Positions 26,471 through 36,935 of a stretch of DNA of 64,000 nt are shown here, piece by piece. The stretch's first letter is position 1; each line of letters opens with the position of its first letter. A model generated the notes under the pieces. That model was not told the DNA's origin and did not search any database. It saw only the letters and a program-made list of their open reading frames with translations. This DNA comes from Tigriopus japonicus (taxonomy: Eukaryota; Arthropoda; Copepoda; Harpacticoida; Harpacticidae). The stretch is from NCBI GenBank assembly GCA_010645155.1, contig CM021314.1, positions 5,721,048-5,785,047 of the forward strand, read 5' to 3'. The position numbers and the translations under genes are program-made.

Positions 26471-26945
26471 CTAGATCAACCTAAAAAAGGACAAACACAA
26501 AGGTTGATCAAGTGAGCATTTTCAATCATACCGCTAAATTGAATTAGATCTCTGGAAATGATCTACCTATATTTTACATTGAGATCACAGGAGATTACAA
26601 AGATCTAATACCTGGTTGATAATATGCTCAGTTTATAAACTACAATATAAAATACACATAAAACCATTCATTACTAGCAAGAAACAATAAAAACTATTTC
26701 ATTTCTCTCTATGGAAAACAATTTGAAACATTGAAATGATTCTTGGGAACCCACTGAAAAAATTTCAATTTTTGTTTAGATCAGCGTAATGCTCTATTTT
26801 TCAACAGTCTTTTTAGTGCTTTAGTATTCAATCAACCTGTAAATGAATTTTGCATATTATCGACCCAATTCCAGCCAAGGTATCTTTACTTGAAATATCA
26901 ATTGTTTTCACAAACCTAGACTCTTTAAATAGACGGCAAAATGGG

Positions 26946-27358
26946 GCTGAGCCATAGACCTCGCTACAGCTGGACTGAGATGCTAGCTCGAAAATTAATC
27001 ATCTTTACTCCCATTCAAGAACAAGGAACAGTACGTAACAGGAATTTGTCTACCAATTTTCTTTGAAGTTCAGGCAAGCGTAAGCGGAAATGAATTCACC
27101 TTACCTCTTGTTGCAAGACCTTGCAACGAGAGGTAGAAGGAGTTCATTTTCCGCCTTTGCTTGCCAGAATTTAAAGGGCGTATAAGTTTTGACTACGATT
27201 TGACTACTATAAGATTGAGCTGAAAAAAAGTGAAAAATTTCTTGTTACATACACCAAAGCTCCTGTAAAATATAAAATATTCTGTTGAATGGGAGCAAAG
27301 ATGATAAATTTTGAAGCTACCATCTCAGTCTAGGTTATACTGTGGTCTATGGCTGAGC
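26946..27358. mobile_element. Nested foldback element, about 413 bp
   Basis: Outer arms of about 73 bp (26946-27018 and 27285-27358) are imperfect complements sharing GAGCCATAGACC at the tip and CTCCCATTCAA at the inner end. Between them lies a second inverted repeat (about 27069-27115 and 27120-27172) with GGCAAGC and CTCTCGTTGCAAGG-like arms almost touching. The whole unit could fold as one long stem with a hairpin on top. It is non-coding. Confidence 0.7.
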
Positions 27359-27654
27359 AAATCAACACAGCCAACGGCCGTGTTTTACCGTTAGCAGTAT
27401 GATTTAAAATCTTTTTTTTCATCACTTGAGCATCCTTTTCGGCTGTCCCATTGTTAACCCTTTTTAATTCTTAATGCTATTTATTATTTGGCGGGATTAA
27501 CAGGTCAAATAAAATGGGCCCAGCATAAGCCCTCATAGAGAAGCGGACTGTTCTCTAAATCGACACTGGAACGCCATATGTTTTTAGTGCTTCTAGTTTT
27601 GAGGTGATAACTACCCTTCGTCATTTTTTGTTCAAAGTTTTTGAGAAACTGGAA

Positions 27655-28035
27655 AAGCTTTGGCCATGGTGCAGAAGCTCATGGGAAAGAAGCGTCGTCA
27701 GAGCACTAAAGACGGTGGCTTTTTTATGAAGCTTTAAAAAAGCCAAACAAACCGGGAAGTGCAAAAGAAAAAAAAATACAGCAAATAGGAGTCTTTGACC
27801 GAAAAATATCCATGGAAGGGCTTGAATCTATCTTATTTTATGATCCAATGACTGGATCAATTTTTACTGGCATGATCTATGTCAAATGATTGCAAAATCA
27901 ACTTTCGTTAAAACTCGAACTTCCTGATTGGTAGTGGCGACAACAACGGCAAACATTTGAAGCGTCGAAAAAGCCAAACAACTTGCCTGTGCCGACGCTT
28001 CTTTCCCGTGAGCTTCTTTAGACCATGGTAGTTTT
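27655..28035. mobile_element. Foldback element, about 380 bp, with an extra arm copy at 29105-29240
   Basis: The left arm reads CCATGGTGCAGAAGCTCATG then GGAAAGAAGCGTCG, and the reverse complement of 27955-28030 repeats it with several changes. A third, more diverged arm, in reverse orientation, lies at about 29105-29240 and matches further into the left arm, including the TGAAGCTTTAAAAA words. The 27.66-29.24 kb block is therefore a composite of related inverted repeats. Confidence 0.6.
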
Positions 28036-28302
28036 TGCAACGATTGTGGCGCAGCTTGAATAGCCTACGGGGTTCAAAAATCGTCTCAGTACTTTTATGC
28101 TTAGCTCATGGGTAGGCCCAGCCGGGAGTTTGATCCCAAAAACTTTTATTGGCAATTGGGGCCCTTATTTGCACTGATTTGCATTTTGAACGCTTATTTG
28201 CATTGAGTTGAAGTTTAAGCGCATATTTGCATTTTGTTTTGCATTTTGGAGACTTTTTCGGAATATGAGCAGAAAAACTAGATTTTCAAGAGTGGTTTAG
28301 GG

Positions 28303-28518
28303 CAGGAGTGTGCAAACTTATTTAGCAGTGGGCCAAATTGGCCGGACCGTTGGCACTCGCGGGCCACACCATCCCCAACGGCAAATAATTTCTAGTATAA
28401 AATCATATACTCATGCTGCGGGCCACAGTCTATTGAAAATGACAGATCCTCTCGCGAGCCACGCGAAATCAGCTCGCGGGCCACATTTGGCCCGCGGGTC
28501 AGGGTTTGCACAGTCCTC
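28303..28518. mobile_element. hAT-like MITE, 216 bp
   Basis: The ends CAGGAGTGTGCAAAC and the complement of GTTTGCACAGTCCTC form imperfect inverted repeats. The flanking octamers GTTTAGGG (28295-28302) and TTTTAGGG (28519-28526) agree at 7 of 8 bases with TA at the centre, as expected for an aged hAT target duplication. The body is rich in GGGCCA words and non-coding. It sits inside the composite repeat of 27.66-29.24 kb. Confidence 0.75.
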
Positions 28519-29315
28519 TTTTAGGGGATCAAATAAAGTTTTCAGCAATAATTTTTGAAAATTTGATTTAAATATGGATACCAAAACAAGAGATTTCCCA
28601 TTTCGTATTTTTCAACTTGATTTTTCTGATACAAACTTCGCAAGTTGTGGTACCTTGACTAACAAGGCTCCCTCTTCTTTGAATAAGGATGGCAGGTTTA
28701 TGCACCTTAATAGCTGGCAGATGCCAACAAGGGAGACATTTTTTAAGAAAAATAGTCTTTTTCCAAGACTTGAGTTAGAAAAATGTAATTGACAAAGGAT
28801 ATAGCTTTGGAACTGAATAATTAGTGGACTAAATATGTGGATATTGTTGCGATCGGTTAAAAGTTTCCCTGAAGCTTTTTCACATCCCCAGGTAGAAAAA
28901 AATCAAAGATACGTTAATATGGTGCTCAAGATACAAAAGATTGCAATTCTTAGCCCCATGAATCTTGAATCGACAACCCAGACCTTAAAAACCCAAAACA
29001 AAACATTAAATGCCCCACTGAAACATGATCTTATTTGCATTTTGAAGGACATTTAAGGCATCTTTTTTTTGCATTACATTCCCATGCCTACTCATGGGAA
29101 TAGTGAATCGGTTAAAGGCTCCTCTTGGCTGCATTTTTTTCTCTTGCACTTCTTGGTTTATTTGGCATTTTTAAAGCTTCACGTTAAAGCCACTATCGCT
29201 ATTGTTCTGATGATACTTCTTTCCCAAGAGCTTCTGTAATACCGTGCGCAAAGAAAATCGACTGGTCCCACTTGAGACTAAGCGCCGCCAAAGGATTCGA
29301 GAGGGCAAAGTAACT

Positions 29316-29502
29316 TGAAAAAGTGCAAAGCTTAAGAGAAAATGTTGATTTCATNNNNNNNNNNNNNNNNNNNNNNNNNNNNNNNNNNNNNNNNNNNNNN
29401 NNNNNNNNNNNNNNNNNNNNNNNNNNNNNNNNNNNNNNNNNNNNNNNNNNNNNNNNNNNNNNNTGAAAAGGTGCAAAGCTTGAAAGAAAATGTTGATTTC
29501 AT
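29316..29502. repeat. Assembly gap (109 N) between two copies of a 39-bp repeat
   Basis: Bases 29355-29463 are N. The 39 bp before the gap (29316-29354) and the 39 bp after it (29464-29502) are the same sequence with three mismatches. The gap therefore most likely replaces further repeat units that could not be assembled, and its true size is unknown. Open frames across it are artefacts. Confidence 0.9.
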
Positions 29503-30299
29503 GTTTATTTCCAGGACATCCACATAACTTGCGAGTGTAATAATTTTGTTTTGAGTACGTTGTAAAAAACGAGTTCCTTTTTTCTCTGGCTTGCTCCTTC
29601 ATCTCAAATCTTGTGGAGACACTGATCCTAAGTGGGACCAGACCAGACCATAGACCAGACGAAAATATCTGATAATCGTATTCTTCTAGTAATCAGTCTT
29701 CCAACTCACTCACTATACAATAAGATAGAAATAGTAATAATAGTATATACAGGCCAATTGAATTCCTCATTTGTTGGTCCTCTTTGTGGAGGAAAATTGT
29801 AAAAGGAAGCCTCGCGACCAATTAGGACAGTCCAAGCTCTTGAGAGAGGGATATAGGACGTTGGATAGGACAAGAAATGTACTTGTGCCAAAAATCCAAC
29901 TAAATGGCTTATTTGATTTGCAAAGATTGACAATCTTTAAACAAGCGACGTTTATTTGAAAACCTCTATCAAAGCAATCGACATAATTCGGCTCTATTGT
30001 ACATAGTTCTTCTTAAGAACTTCCATAGCTAAACCCAGTGCACTAGTTTTGATCACGTTTAGACCAAGGCATACAAAAAGGGACTTATTCTAAGGAATTT
30101 AAGGATTTTTAATGAAAAAAAGTCAAATTGAAAAATGGACTCTCCAAAGTCTATTTGTGGCAAAGCCCTGCCAATGCGTGGTCTTACTTCTAAGAACAAG
30201 AGAATGTTCCATCATTATTCAAAACAGTTAGGCATGAAAAACAGACAGAAAAAAATAGATGTTATTCTGCTAACGATGCTTTGGAAAATAGTAAAAATA
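29503..30299. other. Intergenic, nothing recognised
   Basis: A/T-rich sequence with no convincing gene or clear repeat structure on either strand. Confidence 0.4.
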
Positions 30300-30512
30300 C
30301 CATGCTCCATTCAACAAAAGACGGACAATCATTTTCCAAAAGCCAGTCACTGAATCAGGAGTTTTGATATATTTTGCTTGACGCAATGGAGCAAAACATG
30401 TTCAATTTCTAGGGAGACATCAATTGGGCATTGAATGTTTTGTATGATTGATACACAAAAATGTTGAACATTGATTTGCATAAGTTATGCAAATAAAGCA
30501 AAAATTATCTTA

Positions 30513-30912
30513 CTGGGTGTTTCAAAGGAAACGGAACACCTTATTGTACCGTCGATAACTCGTGAGTGAAAGCGTATATGAATCTCACTTTCATTGAATA
30601 CCATATGATTGACCAAACTCATGGCTTGAAGAGTCAGAAAAAGCAGTTTCACCCTAGTTTAATATTTAAGCGATGATGATTTTTCCAGCAAAAGGACATT
30701 TTTGAAACGGAACATTCGTGATTCAGACTTTTTCCCTCTTCCGAAAATTGGCTTCTATGGAAAATACGGTGATATAAAAGGATTAAAACCATACCTATCC
30801 TAAGAATTGTTGTTTGCCGCATCCGCATCTTTTTTGCCTTCAGACATGTTTTGTGAGATCAATGATTTCCGAGATGCATGGTTTCTTGTTCCGTTTCTTA
30901 TGAATCACCCGG
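30513..30912. mobile_element. mariner-like MITE, 400 bp, TA target duplication
   Basis: The left end starts CTGGGTGTTTCAAAGGAAAC and the reverse complement of the right end starts CCGGGTGATTCATAAGAAAC, both followed by GGAACA. The element is bordered by TA at 30511-30512 and 30913-30914, the target used by Tc1/mariner elements. The interior has no transposase frame. Confidence 0.8.
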
Positions 30913-30957
30913 TACGTATTACACGTCTTCATTAACTACTAACTCCCAAGAAAAAAC

Positions 30958-31214
30958 TGACATGAGGTCGGTTGTTGAGGTAGTTTTGAAGTATAGTAGA
31001 AGCATATCTAGAAGCATAAAAGAAACATATGAGGCGAAGTAGAAGTAACCATGCTCGATCTAGTTTCGTTTCATAAGCTGCGATTGAAAAACACAGCTTA
31101 TGTAGCAAAACTGGATCGAGCACGATTATTTATACTCCGTGTCGTGTGCTTCTTTTTTGTTTCTAGATGTGCTTCTACTATACTTCCAAACTATCTCAAC
31201 AACTGACCTATGGT
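30958..31214. repeat. Long near-palindromic hairpin, about 120-bp arms
   Basis: The two halves are imperfect complements with a very short loop near 31088. Shared words include GTTGTTGAG, AAGTATAGTAGAAGC, ATGCTCGATC/GTGCTCGATC and CATAAGCTG. Divergence between the arms is spread along the length, so this is not an assembly mirror. A transcript would form one long stem. Confidence 0.75.
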
Positions 31215-31849
31215 CGTGGTAAGGGGCCCTCACTCGAGCACGCTCTCCGTCATACTGCTCTTCTGGAATAAACCAATCCTTTGATAGAGTATTCACAAAT
31301 AGTTGTATGTTTATTGTCAAGCTTTTTAAAACTCTCGATGAAAGGTTGGAAATTTGGAATTGATATCTAATTGAGTTAGTAGCTTATCAGCTTCAATTTG
31401 AGCTCAAATTTTAGGGAAAAGGACTTGCTATCAAGAACAAATAAAAAACATTAGGTTTGAAACTGTTTAATTTACACGCTTTAAGATGTAGGAATGTGCT
31501 TGGGGGGCCAAATAGATTTGGGAAAAAGATTTCTCCTTTCAAATTGGTATAGACTATAAAGTAGGGTTTGCATTCGCTAATTAAAAAGCTTTCACAGAAA
31601 GATGGGTGGAAATATCAAATCCTTTTCCAAATGAAAAGATAATATATAAAACTCAGGCATTCATTCGTTTTTCAGACTCTCAATCATATGCAATGTGCAC
31701 CATCAATCCTTCAGTTTATATTACGGGTACAAGGAAAGGAAGAAATGGGAACACAAAATCAAATTTCAATTCATTCTGTCGGTCATATTGTTTGATACTT
31801 GGGCTACTTGATAGATACATTGATCGCCGTTTTTGCTTGAGTCGATCCT

Positions 31850-33544
31850 TCAAGCTGCAATTTCCACCAGGGTTTGACTGGACACCGATAATGCTAATGC
31901 CTCCTCCAAGGTATCTGGCAATTCTCGTCCCAAAGTCTCGGGCAACCAGCAAGCGGCAATTCCCACCAACAGCGATAAACCTCCAATGATGAGGAATGGC
32001 AGTTGCGCTTGAATGAGTCCGAGTTCAATGATGAGAGGGGCCAGGACCCCGCCAAAACGGGCGCACGTGGAACATAATCCAACCACGGTATTCCTCATGG
32101 GAGTGGGAAAAAGCTCAGCCGTGTAGACAAATACCATGGCGAATGAGGCCGAGGCTCCGAACTTGCCAATGACGGTCAAAACCAGCTTGGGAATATACAA
32201 ATCTTCGGGGAGACATCCTGCCGTGACGCAAGCCAAAGCAGATAGGATTTGTACGCCCGAGAGAAAAGGTTTCCGGCCCCACCGATTGGCTGCGAACATA
32301 CAGAACACGTATGATGGGATCTCCATAGCTGCCGTCACGAGGAAGGTCAGAAATATGTTATCTCCAATACTGGCAATCATGCCGAGACCGTAGTAGCAGA
32401 TCGTCACCACCACCCAATTGGCCACCATGATCAAGAACCTTTGTCTCATTCCATGTGTGGCTAGGACTGCGATGAGGCCCTCCTGTTTTTCCGGTATTTT
32501 GTCTCCAATTTGAACTCCTTCGATTAATTCATCCGAAATGTTGATACGATTGCATTTAGCCATCCTTCTCAGAGTTACTTTGGCAACATCAAGTTTTCCT
32601 TTGGATAGGGCCCAACGAATGCTCTCGGGCAACCACAGGATGTATAGAAAGAACAGAAGGAACGGACCTGCGATCACCACTTGCAAGGTTCGCCAATCGC
32701 GGACAAAGTAAGCCAGAAATCCGACATAAAGCTCTCCCATGGCGAAAGGGATTTCGATACCAAATCCACAAATGGTTCGGTAGCTGGGGCCAATGAATTC
32801 CATGCACAAGACAAATGCCGTGATGAACATACCCACACCTCCCATGGAAGTGACGAATCGAAAAGCGATGTACATTGGAAAATTTAGCGACATGGCGGAG
32901 CCAATTGATCCTCCGGTGAGGAAGATTGCGGTCAAGGCAAAACACATTCGGCGCCCAAACGCATCAGAAAACCATCCGAAGAAGAACGATCCGAAAATCA
33001 TAGCTCCCATGTATGAGGAACGGCTGAGGCCTCGCCAAAATGAATGGTCACACACGGCCATAAACTCACTGGTGACAGTGTTGGTGAAGACCGAGTCATC
33101 AAAGACAAAGTCGGAGCAGACTTCTACGTCAGACACATTCAGTTGGCAGAATTGGTCCAAAACCTTGGGTCTCGTACACTGGGGATCTTCCAACTCGTCG
33201 AGCCAGTTTGGCAAGGGATGAAAGTCCACTTCATCTTCACAAGGATTCATACATCGATGCTCTGGAAGATATTCCAGGAAAACAGAAGCATAAACGCCCA
33301 TTGCCATGGCAGCAGATGGAAAAGACAAGGCAAAGAAGAGCAACTTCTGGAACCGACCAAAGTCGCCAAGGACCGAGATCATGGTGTCGATATTGGAATC
33401 ATGGCTGGCCACAGATTTGGGTGACGACGGAATCAGCCCTTCACTAGCGTCATTTTCCGATTGGGTTTCTTCGAGATCAGATTGAGGCCCATTAGGAATC
33501 TCATGTCCTTCGTCATTCACGATGAGATGATCTTGGTTTTCCAT
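31850..33544 (-). CDS. SLC22-type organic ion transporter, intronless
   Basis: Major facilitator of the organic cation/anion (SLC22) family, predicted in the plasma membrane with 12 segments, 564 aa. A hydrophilic N-terminus (1-67) is followed by TM1 (about 68-90). Then comes the large extracellular loop diagnostic of SLC22 (91-172), with six cysteines and one N-glycosylation site (NVSD). The MFS signature GWFSDAFGRR follows TM2 (190-199), LPESIRW follows TM6 (305-311), and a second motif, RWGRKP, follows TM8. The late motif PTPMRNTVVG is also family-typical. The start ATG has A at -3 and G at +4. The whole frame is one exon, unlike the many-exon vertebrate members and unlike the intron-rich neighbours. 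The substrate cannot be read from sequence; carnitine, cations or anions are all possible. A TTTATT (AATAAA on this strand) near 31310 could end the transcript. Confidence 0.92.
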   Translation of the reverse strand: MENQDHLIVNDEGHEIPNGPQSDLEETQSENDASEGLIPSSPKSVASHDSNIDTMISVLGDFGRFQKLLFFALSFPSAAMAMGVYASVFLEYLPEHRCMNPCEDEVDFHPLPNWLDELEDPQCTRPKVLDQFCQLNVSDVEVCSDFVFDDSVFTNTVTSEFMAVCDHSFWRGLSRSSYMGAMIFGSFFFGWFSDAFGRRMCFALTAIFLTGGSIGSAMSLNFPMYIAFRFVTSMGGVGMFITAFVLCMEFIGPSYRTICGFGIEIPFAMGELYVGFLAYFVRDWRTLQVVIAGPFLLFFLYILWLPESIRWALSKGKLDVAKVTLRRMAKCNRINISDELIEGVQIGDKIPEKQEGLIAVLATHGMRQRFLIMVANWVVVTICYYGLGMIASIGDNIFLTFLVTAAMEIPSYVFCMFAANRWGRKPFLSGVQILSALACVTAGCLPEDLYIPKLVLTVIGKFGASASFAMVFVYTAELFPTPMRNTVVGLCSTCARFGGVLAPLIIELGLIQAQLPFLIIGGLSLLVGIAACWLPETLGRELPDTLEEALALSVSSQTLVEIAA

Positions 33545-35742
33545 GATGGTAAAGATTGAGCTGAGGTCAACGGAATTCTATGGCGGTCAACTGTACTCCT
33601 AGTTCAGAGAAACACTCGATGACAATCAAATTTGAATGAAAGTACATGACCAATATAACATAACAAATGTCATTCACGCAATTCCTTATTTTAAGGAACT
33701 CAGGTACTGGAAACAACAATTTTCAGGAGTCCCCATGAACTCCATGGCAAATGTACCCGGGGGCTGGACATTATTTGTACTGGTCAGAAGACTTATCTTT
33801 TCTGACGGAGACAGGAGGGAGAGGTCAAAGAGAAAAAATATCGTAGATTGAGGAGTTTAAACTCAAACTTTAAGATTGGAGGAAAAAGACACAGACTCTT
33901 GATTAGTGTGAGCAATGAATTCCAGGGTTTCGGTTGGTTAAGATTTCGAGTAAATGATGGGTTGTTGGCACGAGAAGAAAGGTTTTTTTTATGAAGGTGA
34001 AAAATGTCAACTAAACTGAGTACCGTTTTCTCGCGTGGAGAGAAATCAGCAACTCTTAGGAGATTTTGATCTTCACCACCTTTTGAAGCAAGACCACCTC
34101 AGAGGACTGAGGCTGGTCTTTTTTCAAGCCTTGCACGGAATGTCCGGAGCTGTTCTTCTCTTGTCGGCTGTTTACTGTGGGACACATGTCTAAATCCGTG
34201 TTGCTTTTTGTTTGCGTCTTCTACTAAGGGATACGTGTTCTTGTCAAACACCGGTTGGGAACAAAGCAATTGGGGATCTTCTTTCCTCGGTAGTTATTGT
34301 AGTTCACAAGAGGATTGATAACCATAGACAGGCTGCAAAAGAGTAGAATTTGATTTTGTTAACTAATGGTACCGTACTCTGAGGAGAAAATACTGTGTGG
34401 CTGGGATTGTCACTTTTTATGCAACACCTCATCCCATTTATGTAATCGCCCCAATTCCGTTTTGAAACGACGCAGTCCATGTGGAACAGAGACTTTGCCA
34501 AGATTTTGACTCAAGTGCCGAATCGTCGAGCAGAACAACGGGAACATGAAAGCACAGATGAGCTGTTTCCTGGAACGATCAAGGGCAAGTCCAGTTTTAT
34601 CCAGTAACGAAAGTTGTGCTCAGAACCCAAAATCTGCCTTATCCTTGCTGCAAAGTACGTTAAAGGCTATATTTGAAGACAAGATGGCCTGAGCCAGATT
34701 TATTTGATGTAGCCGCCCATGGACTTTCAGCAAACGCCCTTCAGCCTCTTGATTACGCAAGCATGTGCTACCCAATCCATCGCGTAGCATTTTACATATG
34801 GTGGATGAGAAATTGTCAGTATGCTCATGAACTAAATGAGATGTTATGGACAATGCGGGGATCTCAACAATGTTTTTGCATGTGGGATGCCCATTGTTTA
34901 TGTTGATCTTATTTGATTGTTGGAATTTTCAGAATGCTTTAGAGGAGTAAAGAAAAATGCAATGGAAAATGACAAAGAACAGCAAAAATGATAGAACTAC
35001 GTGTGGGAGTGCACATGGAATGAAGAAAATGGAATAAAAACGCAGTTTCTAGTTTCTTAAAAAGACTAAAAGTGTAGAATATGCTAAAAATATCCAAAAG
35101 GGTGCAGAAATTGTATAAACATGTGCACACAATTTTCCCAAAATGTGTTCAATTTGGCATAAATGACATGAAAAAACAAATGAATGATCTTTCGCCAAGC
35201 CAATGAAGCCAGTAAAAGTAAATGTATTTGTTCTTTTTGAGCACCATGCACATATTCTTTGACACCCTTCTCGGCTTTAAGATTTTCTCACTTTAAAAAA
35301 GTAATTGAAGTATACTTTCGAAGTAATTTGAAGTGAAGGTAATTTGAAAACTAAATCAAAGATTTATATTTTTTGCCTTTCTTTCCAAAACAGAAGCATG
35401 ATTTTAAAGAGTTTGATGCGATTGCGTTACAATCTCCTTGGCATTACAAGGAGACCCACAAGATGGTTTTGTCTTCATACATGTGTTTAATCTCTGATTT
35501 AGCATCCACAAAAATTAGAAAATGTTCAAGGTAACTTATCATATGATTTCTTTAAATGTATTTCTTTCAGAAAACGAGGAAGGGGCAACTATGCAAAAGG
35601 ACCAAGTTTTTGTAAAACTAGTAATAAGTATGAAAAGGTTGTAAAAGTACTCCTTGATCGCCCTGGAAAGTGGAGCACCAAGCCAATCAGGCAATCAAAA
35701 ACGGCTGAGATCTGGATGGCGAGGCTCGAGTGGACAATGGAT
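33545..35742. other. Upstream of the transporter: no gene seen
   Basis: This presumably contains the transporter promoter (reading leftward) but no clear TATA/Inr was recognised. Short open frames at 34.3-34.9 kb overlap on both strands and show no family resemblance. Confidence 0.4.
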
Positions 35743-35997
35743 TGGTGCGGTCAGACTAATTCACTTAGAGATTCTTGGGGCCAAATAACTAGAGGTGGGT
35801 CAGATCTCAGGCTTTGGCGTTCACAGGTTTGAATTTTGTGTCATGAGGAAAAAGTTCTTTCGTAGCCTGATCTCAGGTTGTTTACAAACCAAATTTATCA
35901 AGGTCTTTTGTTAAGTGTATTGAAGGGCTAGTCTAAGCTCCGACACATCCCTAGCCATTTGGCTCCAAGAACCCCTAGCTGAATTCGTCCTATCGAA
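35743..35997. repeat. Foldback repeat, about 70-bp arms, 255 bp
   Basis: The left arm (35743-35810) and the reverse complement of 35925-35997 share ATTCTTGGGGCCAAAT-like, GGTCAGACTAATTCA-like and TAGAGGTGGGTC-like words. A related single arm is at 2665-2735. Just outside, a 33-bp segment (CTAGCGACCCTTACTAGAGA and flanks) at 36082-36117 recurs inverted at 36890-36925. Confidence 0.55.
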
Positions 35998-36446
35998 GTA
36001 ATACATTGGTTGTGTTGTCGGCCTCGTGAGTCAATGAATCCAAAAAATTCGAACACCCTAAGTTGGATCGCAAGAGCTGAATTCGTCCGACCTAGCGACC
36101 CTTACTAGAGACTGGCCAATGAAATCTATGAATACCCGACCGGCAAGGACAGTCAGTGACGTCATCCAACACAGGGAAGCCAAAGTTCATGATCAAAGGA
36201 AACCTTCCCTTATCAGAAACACGTCCAAACTAGTTAGCCTATTTGATAGTGCGGTTTGGTTAGAAAAAATCCTCAAGCCTGCTGCAAATGTGTCTAATAT
36301 GCAAAAAGTGAATTTCAATTAGTGTGAAGTTTAAACAAGGGCCAATTAATGTCACATGATTGGGTGATTGACAACAAAATCTTAGTGATGTGGAATCTGG
36401 GCTTGGGCAAGTTTTTTCATGGGAGGTTGCAAGGTAGGGTTACCAC

Positions 36447-36547
36447 TAATGCAAAGTGAGAAATGTCAAGAGAGCTGCAATTAGCACCAAAGGCTAAATG
36501 CGTTCTCGGAATGCCCCGGATGGTCAGACATTTCTCACTTTGCATTA
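36447..36547. mobile_element. Small MITE with perfect 21-bp inverted ends, 101 bp
   Basis: Bases 36447-36467 and 36527-36547 are exact complements (TAATGCAAAGTGAGAAATGT plus C). ACCAC lies directly outside both ends (36442-36446 and 36548-36552) and looks like a 5-bp target duplication. Confidence 0.8.
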
Positions 36548-36935
36548 ACCACTTGGAGAATGAGTGCTTTGCTCTTGTATATGAGCACACACGAATGTGA
36601 GTTTGATTTGCAACCCTGCTCAGAAGTCACTGAAGTCAGGGATGCCTTCCTTGCCTTTTGGTGCTCTTTAAAGAAAAAACGGGTTTATAAAGACTGGTAG
36701 ACAGAGGGGAATATGATTTCACATAGGTAAATTGGCAACCCCATCACCAAGTCAAAACACTACAAAATCAACAAAGAAGAAGTACTCTGGTTTGTTATTG
36801 AACTTCGTCAGAATAAGCTGAATATTCAACTGAATGCTATTGACCAATCACCACCGTGAATCATCGGCACCGTGTGTTAGCCTACGACGGCCAGTCTCTA
36901 GTAAGGGTCGCTAGTCCGACCGAACTAATGCATTA

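Larger units (their letters stand above)
30300..31300 (+). mobile_element. Second copy of the family A arm, interrupted twice
   Basis: Phrases of the 95-350 arm recur in order: AACAAAAGACGGACAATCA, AGACATCAATTGGGCAT, TCTTCATTAAC and GGCCCTCACTCGA. The copy is broken by a TA-flanked element at 30513-30912 and by the long hairpin at 30958-31214. Without these two inserts the remaining pieces line up with the first copy. No coding capacity is seen. Confidence 0.6.

Noticed and set aside
29332..29602. Open frames through the N run
   Set aside because: They consist largely of unknown residues across an assembly gap.
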